DNA of 64,000 bases from Betaproteobacteria bacterium. Lineage in GTDB: Bacteria > Pseudomonadota > Gammaproteobacteria > Burkholderiales > Rhodocyclaceae. The stretch is from the NCBI GenBank assembly GCA_009782565.1, contig WRIU01000006.1, positions 62,001 to 126,000 on the forward strand. Reading direction: 5' to 3'. A program made the position numbers and the translations under genes. The notes under the pieces are model-generated. The model saw only the letters and a list, made by a program, of their open reading frames with translations, searched no databases and was not told the origin of the DNA. Below are positions 58,770-64,000 of this stretch, piece after piece. How positions within the stretch are numbered: the first letter of the stretch is position 1; each line of letters begins with the position of its first letter.

Positions 58770-58873
58770 CGACCGCCCCGGCGCTACGCGCCACCCCTCC
58801 AAGGAGGGGAATAAACCCCGCACAAAATTCCCCTCCTTGGAGGGGTGCCCCGAAGGGGCGGGGTGGTAGCGAC
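58770..58873. repeat. Inverted pair of the dispersed extragenic repeat, copies 2 and 3
   Basis: Copy 2 (58770-58812) nearly repeats the element at 27603-27644 and includes CCACCCCTCCAAGGAGGGGAAT. Copy 3 (about 58827-58873) is its reverse complement (AATTCCCCTCCTTGGAGGGG, then CCCCGAAGGGGCGGGGTGG). A short spacer separates them, so the RNA could fold into a long hairpin between the lipoprotein gene and parS. Confidence 0.8.
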
Positions 58874-58932
58874 CCCTGGGATTGCTATACACTTCTTGAC
58901 CGCCGCGCCATCCCAACGGCTGTGCATCAGAA

Positions 58933-58948
58933 TGTTTCACGTGAAACA
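58933..58948. promoter_or_regulatory. parS: parS centromere-like ParB-binding site
   Basis: TGTTTCACGTGAAACA is a perfect 16-bp palindrome identical to the widely conserved chromosomal parS consensus. It is intergenic, 17 bases before the rsmB start. ParB-bound parS sites cluster around the origin, matching the nearby rpmH-rnpA-yidC genes. parA and parB are not in the window. Confidence 0.9.
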
Positions 58949-58965
58949 TCGCTTTTGTCGAGATC

Positions 58966-60273
58966 ATGAAACCTGAACCGGCTCCTTTACTACCCGACAG
59001 CCTCGCTTATGCCTTGCTCCATGCTGCGAAATTGGTCGCATCCGTACTCGAAGGTTCAAATCTTACCGAGTGTTATGAGCGGGCATTGCGTCAAAACCCC
59101 GGCTGGAGTGATGCAACTCGCGGAGCAATTCGAGACCTGACATGGAGTACGTTACGTGACTATGGACGAGGCGATGCCATACTCCGCCGCTTCCTGGTCA
59201 AACCGTTACCCTTATCTGTTCACGCCTTATTATTGATTGCGGTTTATCGACTCGAACAACGCCCGGAACAGACGCATACCCTGGTGGATCAGGCAGTGGA
59301 TGCGACCGCTCACTTGGCAGCAGGACTCAAGGGTGTCGTCAATGGGGTGCTGCGTAACGTTGTGCGCCAAAAAGGCAAACTAGCAGCATGGTGTGATGAA
59401 GATATTGCAGCCCGTTACGCTTACCCCGCGTGGTGGATTAAGCGCGTCCAACGCGAACACGAGGAGAATTGGGAAGCGATTCTTGCGGCGGGGAATCTGC
59501 ATCCGCCAATGAGTTTACGAGTCAATCGCCGTCGCACCACGGTAGAGAGTTATCTGACTGAATTGGGCAACGCGGGCATTGATGTGAGGAGGCTCGATAA
59601 CGATGCTTTGCTTTTGACGCATCCGTTGCCTGTGTCAAAACTGCCGGGTTTTTCCGAGGGCAAGGTTTCGGTACAGGATGCCGGTGCACAATGGGCTGCT
59701 CCGTGGCTAGGCGCATGTGATGGCGAACGGGTGCTCGATGCCTGTGCCGCTCCCGGTGGCAAGGGGGCACACTTGCTGGAACTTGCTGATATTGAACTAT
59801 CCGCGCTAGAACTCGATCCCGTGCGGGCTGAACGGATGCGCGACAATTTTGCGCGTCTCGGACTGGCCGCCAAGATAATGGTTGCCGATTGCCGCGCGTT
59901 GGACACCTGGTGGGACGGACAACCATTTGACCGTATCCTGGCCGATGTGCCATGTTCGGCTTCCGGTGTTGTGCGTCGGCATCCCGATATCAAATGGTTA
60001 CGGCGCGAAAAGGACATTGCTGGGTTTGTTGTGCAACAAGCCAGTATCATCGACGCGCTTTGGCAGACGTTGGCTAATGGTGGCATAATGCTTTATGCTA
60101 CGTGCTCGGTCTTTGATGACGAAAATCACCGTCAAATCAAGCATTTTCTTGTGCGCCACCCGGATGCTGAACTTTTCATGCCGCGAACTTGCCGGATACA
60201 TCCCTTGTTGCCGACGAGCGACCATGACGGCTTTTACTATGCCTGTCTGCACAAAAAAACCAAGCGTACTTGA
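58966..60273 (+). CDS. rsmB: 16S rRNA (cytosine 967-C5)-methyltransferase
   Basis: A 435-residue enzyme. The N-terminal NusB-like domain covers about residues 1-150 (SDATRGAIRDLTWSTLRDYGR, then TLVDQAVDATAHLAAGLKGVVNGVLRNVVR). The SAM-binding motif is VLDACAAPGGKGAHLLEL. The two catalytic cysteines are in LADVPCSASGVVRRHPDIKW and MLYATCSVFDDEN. It overlaps the start of the next gene and begins the rsmB-DUF4390-ntrY-ntrX run. Confidence 0.96.
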   Translation: MKPEPAPLLPDSLAYALLHAAKLVASVLEGSNLTECYERALRQNPGWSDATRGAIRDLTWSTLRDYGRGDAILRRFLVKPLPLSVHALLLIAVYRLEQRPEQTHTLVDQAVDATAHLAAGLKGVVNGVLRNVVRQKGKLAAWCDEDIAARYAYPAWWIKRVQREHEENWEAILAAGNLHPPMSLRVNRRRTTVESYLTELGNAGIDVRRLDNDALLLTHPLPVSKLPGFSEGKVSVQDAGAQWAAPWLGACDGERVLDACAAPGGKGAHLLELADIELSALELDPVRAERMRDNFARLGLAAKIMVADCRALDTWWDGQPFDRILADVPCSASGVVRRHPDIKWLRREKDIAGFVVQQASIIDALWQTLANGGIMLYATCSVFDDENHRQIKHFLVRHPDAELFMPRTCRIHPLLPTSDHDGFYYACLHKKTKRT

Positions 60274-60922
60274 GTCCCTGCGCCACTTGCTGTTGTTTGT
60301 TGTGTTCCTGGTGTTTGCGTCGCTGTCTGCGAGAGCGGACGATACCAGCATTACCCACGCCAGGATCATTTTGTCCGAAGAAGGTTATGTACTCAATGCG
60401 GACTTCAGCTTTGACCTCAATCAAAAATTGATTGATGCCTTAGCGCATGGTGTAGCACTGCACTTCGTTGCGGAGTTGCGAATCGAACGGCCGCGCTGGT
60501 ATTGGTTCGACAAACTGATTGTCCACCGTCGGCTCGAATATCGCCTCGCCTACCACGCGATGACCCGCAGTTACCGGCTCAACATTGGAAGTCTGCACAG
60601 AAATTTCGACTCTCTGGCAGATGCACTACATACCATGAGGCGCATTCGCAATTTATATGTCGCTCCGTCCGATAGGTTCGATGCAAATGACAAGTATGAA
60701 GCAACATTGCGCTTCTTCCATGACACCACCCTGCTTCCCAAACCTTTTCAACTGTCTGCCCTGGCTAATAGCAGGTGGGGGCTCGATACGGGCTGGACGA
60801 AATGGTTATTCACGTCTGAAATGGCGAATCCTGAAAAAACGATAGCAACGCCATCAGTAGAGGAAGAGGAAGGAGCGACGATAGTAGAAGAGGCAACGCC
60901 GGGAGCGACGGTTACAGAATGA
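60239..60922 (+). CDS. DUF4390 exported protein
   Basis: About 227 residues. A signal peptide (LRHLLLFVVFLVFASLSARA) is followed by ITHARIILSEEGYVLNADFSFDLNQKLIDALAHGVALHFVAELRIERPRWYW, typical of DUF4390 proteins found between rsmB and ntrY in betaproteobacteria. The tail is acidic and low-complexity (EEEEGATIVEEATPGATVTE). ATG 60239 is preferred; ATG 60224 is also possible. Both lie within the end of rsmB. Function unknown; its place suggests a link with the NtrYX system. Confidence 0.88.
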   Translation: MPVCTKKPSVLESLRHLLLFVVFLVFASLSARADDTSITHARIILSEEGYVLNADFSFDLNQKLIDALAHGVALHFVAELRIERPRWYWFDKLIVHRRLEYRLAYHAMTRSYRLNIGSLHRNFDSLADALHTMRRIRNLYVAPSDRFDANDKYEATLRFFHDTTLLPKPFQLSALANSRWGLDTGWTKWLFTSEMANPEKTIATPSVEEEEGATIVEEATPGATVTE

Positions 60923-63045
60923 AAAACGTTGCGGTCGCTATTGCCGCCATCCTGGCAGCCATTTCACTCTACCTCCTGGCCTCAGCCAGCGCCAACACCA
61001 CCGGGCTGTTCAGCGACTTGTACCCTTTTCTGCTCGCGATTAACGGAATCGTCACGATAACGCTGGCGGCAACAGTCATCTATCAACTTATCCGCTTGTG
61101 GCGCGAATACCGTAACCAACGTTTTGGTTCGCGACTCAAGTATCGGATGGTTATGATGTTCGCATTTATGGCGATCTTGCCGGGGCTGGTGGTGTACGCG
61201 GTATCGCTTCAGTTTGTCGTTCGCAGCATCGAATCCTGGTTCGACGTGCGGGTCGATTCCGCTCTTGAAGGTGGTCTTGCCCTCGGTCAGAACGCGCTCG
61301 ATTATCTCGTCGACCAACTCAAGGACAAGGCCGCCGCCATGAGCCTGGATGTTGAAAACCAGGCAGGTATTTCGGTCGCCCAGCTCAATCGTCTGCGTGA
61401 ATGGGCCGGAGTTGGCAGCGTTACCGTATTTGGCGCGAATGGTCAGGTGCTAGTGAGCGCGATTGATGGTGATACTGCCCGCTTGTTCCCGGATTCGCCC
61501 CAACCCCATGAACTGCGCCGTGCTTTTCAGGAGCGTGGCCTGAGCGTAATCGAAGATACCCCCGATGGGCGGTTGGTTATCCGTGTCCTGGTTCCGCTCG
61601 AAGGGCGTGGCCTTGCCAAGGCATCCCGCTTGCTCCAACTGACCCAACCCGTCCCGGAAACCTTCAGTCTGCACGCCGGAGCCGTGCAGGAAGCCTATCG
61701 TGATTACCAGGAACTGACTTTGGCACGCAGCAGCCTGAAGCGCATCTATTCATTGACCCTGACCCTGACCTTGCTGGTCGCGTTGTTTGCCGCCATAGCC
61801 GTTGCTTTCATCTTAGCTCGGCGGCTTGCCGCGCCGTTGCGTATCCTTGCCGAAGGAACTGAGGCCGTTGCCCAGGGCGACTTCAGCCCGCGCCGGGCTT
61901 TGCCCGCCCGGGACGAGTTGGGGATACTGACCCATTCCTTCAATCAGATGACGCACCAACTTGAAGAAGCGCGCGCGCAAGCCGAAAAAAACCGGCTTGA
62001 AGTCGAATCTGCCCGCGCCTACCTTGAGAGCGTGTTAACGCACTTGTCAGCCGGAGTCCTGGTTTTCAGCGCGAAGGGGGTGCTTCGCGCCGCCAATCGT
62101 GGCGCGCTCGACATTCTCGCCGATGAACTCGGCAGTTTCGAGGACATCGCGCTTGCCGACTGGCCTCGGCACACGCTGCTACGCGACGCGCTCCTTGAAG
62201 GCTTTACCAAGCACGAAGGTGACTGGCAAGTCGAACTGGAAATTCTGCGTCCCGACAGTTCCCCGATGATCCTGCTGATACACGGTTCCCGTCTGCCTGA
62301 AAGTACCGGAGGAGGGCTGGTGGCGGTGCTCGATGACATTACCCGACTGATCGAGGCGCAACGCACTGCCGCTTGGGCCGAGGTTGCCAGACGGCTTGCC
62401 CATGAAATCAAGAACCCATTGACCCCGATTCAACTCTCCGCCGAGCGGTTGGCGTTCAAGCTTTCTTCCGAACTCGATGAAGTGAGCCGGCAAATACTCG
62501 AACGCTCAACCCAGACCATTGTGAATCAGGTGGAAGCCGTCAAGAACCTGATCAACGCTTTCCGTGATTACGCGCGCTTGCCCACGCCAACGCTCACGCC
62601 ACTCGATCTTGGCGAACTCATACGCGAAATCCTCGTGCTTTACGAAAGCATGTCGGCAAAGATCATATTGAAAATACCTACTGACTTGCCGCAGGTAATG
62701 GGAGATGCTTCGCAGATTCGCCAGATCGTTCACAATATGTTGCAAAATGCGCTGGACGCATTGGTGGATGAGGATAATGCTGAAATCGTCATTGAGGCGC
62801 ACGGAGAAGGCGATTGGGTGCTTCTGTCATGCCAGGACAACGGGCCGGGGTTCCCGCCGGAAGTGTTGGCGCACGCATTCGAACCTTACTTTACGACCAA
62901 GGCCAAAGGAACCGGGTTGGGTTTGGCTATGATAAAAAAGATTGTCACTGAGCACGGTGGTGAGGTAAAAATCGCTAATCGTGATGGCGGTGGCGCGGGG
63001 TTGCGCGTCCGTTTGCGCGTGGTTATGACAAACAACGAACTCTGA
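60919..63045 (+). CDS. ntrY: Sensor histidine kinase NtrY
   Basis: A 708-residue membrane sensor kinase. Two N-terminal membrane segments and a third before a periplasmic region (FAFMAILPGLVVYAVSLQFVV) precede a further segment (LTLTLTLLVALFAAIAVAFILA), a HAMP domain, a PAS domain (about residues 365-470), the phospho-acceptor His in EVARRLAHEIKNPLTPIQLSAERL, and an ATPase domain (NALDALVDEDN, then DNGPGFPPEV and TKAKGTGLGLAMIKKIV). It overlaps the previous gene by ATGA and the response regulator follows two bases later. Confidence 0.96.
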   Translation: MKNVAVAIAAILAAISLYLLASASANTTGLFSDLYPFLLAINGIVTITLAATVIYQLIRLWREYRNQRFGSRLKYRMVMMFAFMAILPGLVVYAVSLQFVVRSIESWFDVRVDSALEGGLALGQNALDYLVDQLKDKAAAMSLDVENQAGISVAQLNRLREWAGVGSVTVFGANGQVLVSAIDGDTARLFPDSPQPHELRRAFQERGLSVIEDTPDGRLVIRVLVPLEGRGLAKASRLLQLTQPVPETFSLHAGAVQEAYRDYQELTLARSSLKRIYSLTLTLTLLVALFAAIAVAFILARRLAAPLRILAEGTEAVAQGDFSPRRALPARDELGILTHSFNQMTHQLEEARAQAEKNRLEVESARAYLESVLTHLSAGVLVFSAKGVLRAANRGALDILADELGSFEDIALADWPRHTLLRDALLEGFTKHEGDWQVELEILRPDSSPMILLIHGSRLPESTGGGLVAVLDDITRLIEAQRTAAWAEVARRLAHEIKNPLTPIQLSAERLAFKLSSELDEVSRQILERSTQTIVNQVEAVKNLINAFRDYARLPTPTLTPLDLGELIREILVLYESMSAKIILKIPTDLPQVMGDASQIRQIVHNMLQNALDALVDEDNAEIVIEAHGEGDWVLLSCQDNGPGFPPEVLAHAFEPYFTTKAKGTGLGLAMIKKIVTEHGGEVKIANRDGGGAGLRVRLRVVMTNNEL

Positions 63046-63047
63046 AA

Positions 63048-64000
63048 ATGGCAAAGATACTTATCGTTGACGACGAAATCGGCATCCGCGAATTGCTCTC
63101 CGAGATACTCCGCGACGAAGGGCATGATGTCATTCAGGCTGAAGACGCTGCCGCCGCGCGGGCGGTGCGTAACGCATCCTGTCCGGATATGGTTTTGCTC
63201 GACATATGGATGCCGGATACCGATGGTATTACTCTGCTCAAAGAATGGGCGGCGGCCGGGCAATTGACCATGCCAGTGGTGATGATGTCCGGGCACGGTA
63301 CGATCGACACTGCTGTAGAAGCGACCCGCATCGGCGCAATCGACTATCTCGAAAAGCCCATTGCCCTGCAAAAGCTCCTTTCCGCAGTCAGGCGCGGCCT
63401 GCAACGCCAGCCTTCCGTGCCAGTACCCATGGCGCTCACCCTGGCGGCTTTTCCGGACTCTGCGCCCCTGCGCGAATTGCACCGCCGTTTGCGGCAGGCC
63501 GCCGGACAGTCGCGCTTGATCCTGCTTCAGACCGGGCAGGGTCATCTGGCCGAACTCGCCGCTCGCAGCCTGCAGGCGCCGGGTAAGCCCTGGCTCGATC
63601 TCGGTACGTTCGACGGTGTCTATGAGCCTACGCGATTGGCCGCGTCTCAAGGAGGGCAGCTTTACCTCCCTGCCTTGGAACGGCTGTCGCGTTCCCGGCA
63701 AAAGAACCTGGCCGCCATTGTTGACCGCCTCGAACGATATGACCTTCGGCTGCTCGTTGCCTGCAATTCAAACCGTGAGGAACTGTTGGCAGCCGGATGG
63801 GAGCCCGCCCTGGTCGAGCGCCTTTTCTCGCATACGCTGACGGGAGCGCCTACGCTTGCCGACATTCGCGACGATCTGCCCGAACTGGCTTGCCGCGTCC
63901 TGCGCCATCTCGTCGATACCAAGGAAGTGCCAATGCGCCGTTTCTCGCCCGCGACGCTGTCCCAATTGCGTCGGCGCGACTGGCATGGCGGCTACGGCGA
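63048..64000 (+). CDS. ntrX: NtrX-like response regulator with degenerate AAA+ domain (partial)
   Basis: The first 317 residues are present; the gene runs off the window. The receiver domain is complete: acidic pocket VDDE, phospho-acceptor Asp in LLDIWMPDTDG, MSGHG and EKPI. The following region sits where NtrX has its sigma-54-interacting ATPase but has lost the Walker A (LLQTGQGHLAE in place of GESGTGKE) and the GAFTGA loop. Traces of the fold remain (GGQLYLPALERLSRSRQKNLAAIVDRLER, then LLVACNSNREELLAAG). It probably cannot hydrolyse ATP or activate sigma-54 RNA polymerase, and may act by DNA binding alone. Start ATG 63048 is two bases after ntrY. Confidence 0.88.
   Translation, partial: MAKILIVDDEIGIRELLSEILRDEGHDVIQAEDAAAARAVRNASCPDMVLLDIWMPDTDGITLLKEWAAAGQLTMPVVMMSGHGTIDTAVEATRIGAIDYLEKPIALQKLLSAVRRGLQRQPSVPVPMALTLAAFPDSAPLRELHRRLRQAAGQSRLILLQTGQGHLAELAARSLQAPGKPWLDLGTFDGVYEPTRLAASQGGQLYLPALERLSRSRQKNLAAIVDRLERYDLRLLVACNSNREELLAAGWEPALVERLFSHTLTGAPTLADIRDDLPELACRVLRHLVDTKEVPMRRFSPATLSQLRRRDWHGGYG

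Noticed and set aside
54600-58960. DnaA boxes or oriC near rpmH
   Set aside because: No cluster of TTATCCACA-like sites is visible despite the origin-type gene block and parS.

Overview
The window is a piece of a betaproteobacterial chromosome with a GC-rich core. The evidence is a set of betaproteobacterial gene neighbourhoods and families: metX-metW, DUF484-xerC, a DUF2863 protein, ppsA divergent from ppsR, ntrY-ntrX, and rpmH-rnpA-yidC. The gene content would fit Rhodocyclales or relatives, but the sequence alone does not fix the family. An exact parS site at 58933-58948 and the rpmH-rnpA-yidC block suggest that the right end lies near the replication origin, although dnaA and oriC are not in the window.

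Layout. 0.2-5.4 kb: a chemotaxis receptor with a heme c motif, a MucD-type periplasmic protease, and the peroxide pair oxyR and dps. 5.4-11.9 kb: a decayed genomic island next to tRNA-Leu(CAA), holding a serine resolvase broken by an amber codon, its likely res site, an MntA-HepT toxin-antitoxin pair overlapping a type II restriction-modification operon, a DUF2971 gene, and a frameshifted P4-type integrase. 12-20 kb: queA, tgt, an M48 protease, a FeeM-like acyltransferase, xerC, DUF484, and two lipid A acyltransferase-like genes. 20-23 kb: metK and ahcY, with a SAM-II-class riboswitch and a terminator ahead of metK. 23-30 kb: ppsA and ppsR, diverging around an 18-bp palindrome, then a DUF2863 gene, mutS and tRNA-Lys. 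30.5-34.3 kb: a VapBC-like pair, an Lrp/AsnC regulator divergent from leuA, and a RelBE-like pair. 34.3-49.5 kb: a glycosidase, fmt, def, a LysM protein, dprA, topB, a second chemotaxis receptor, prfC, a retropepsin-like protease, a ferric reductase-like protein, metX and metW.

49.7-54.6 kb holds the best candidate for an undescribed system: four tightly coupled genes, each junction an ATGA overlap, encoding a GNAT-like protein, a FemAB-like aminoacyl/acyl transferase and two different B12-binding-type radical SAM enzymes. A convergent isoprenylcysteine-methyltransferase-like membrane protein follows. The block is visibly AT-richer than its surroundings and sits where dnaA often precedes rpmH. 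55.5-64 kb: rpmH, rnpA, yidC, a DUF3053 lipoprotein, an inverted pair of dispersed repeats, parS, rsmB, a DUF4390 protein, ntrY, and an ntrX cut off by the window end whose ATPase domain looks degenerate.

Several genes connect through methionine and SAM metabolism: metX-metW (methionine synthesis), metK (SAM), ahcY (SAH removal), and SAM users including queA, rsmB and the radical SAM pair. The riboswitch ahead of metK gives this network a feedback point.
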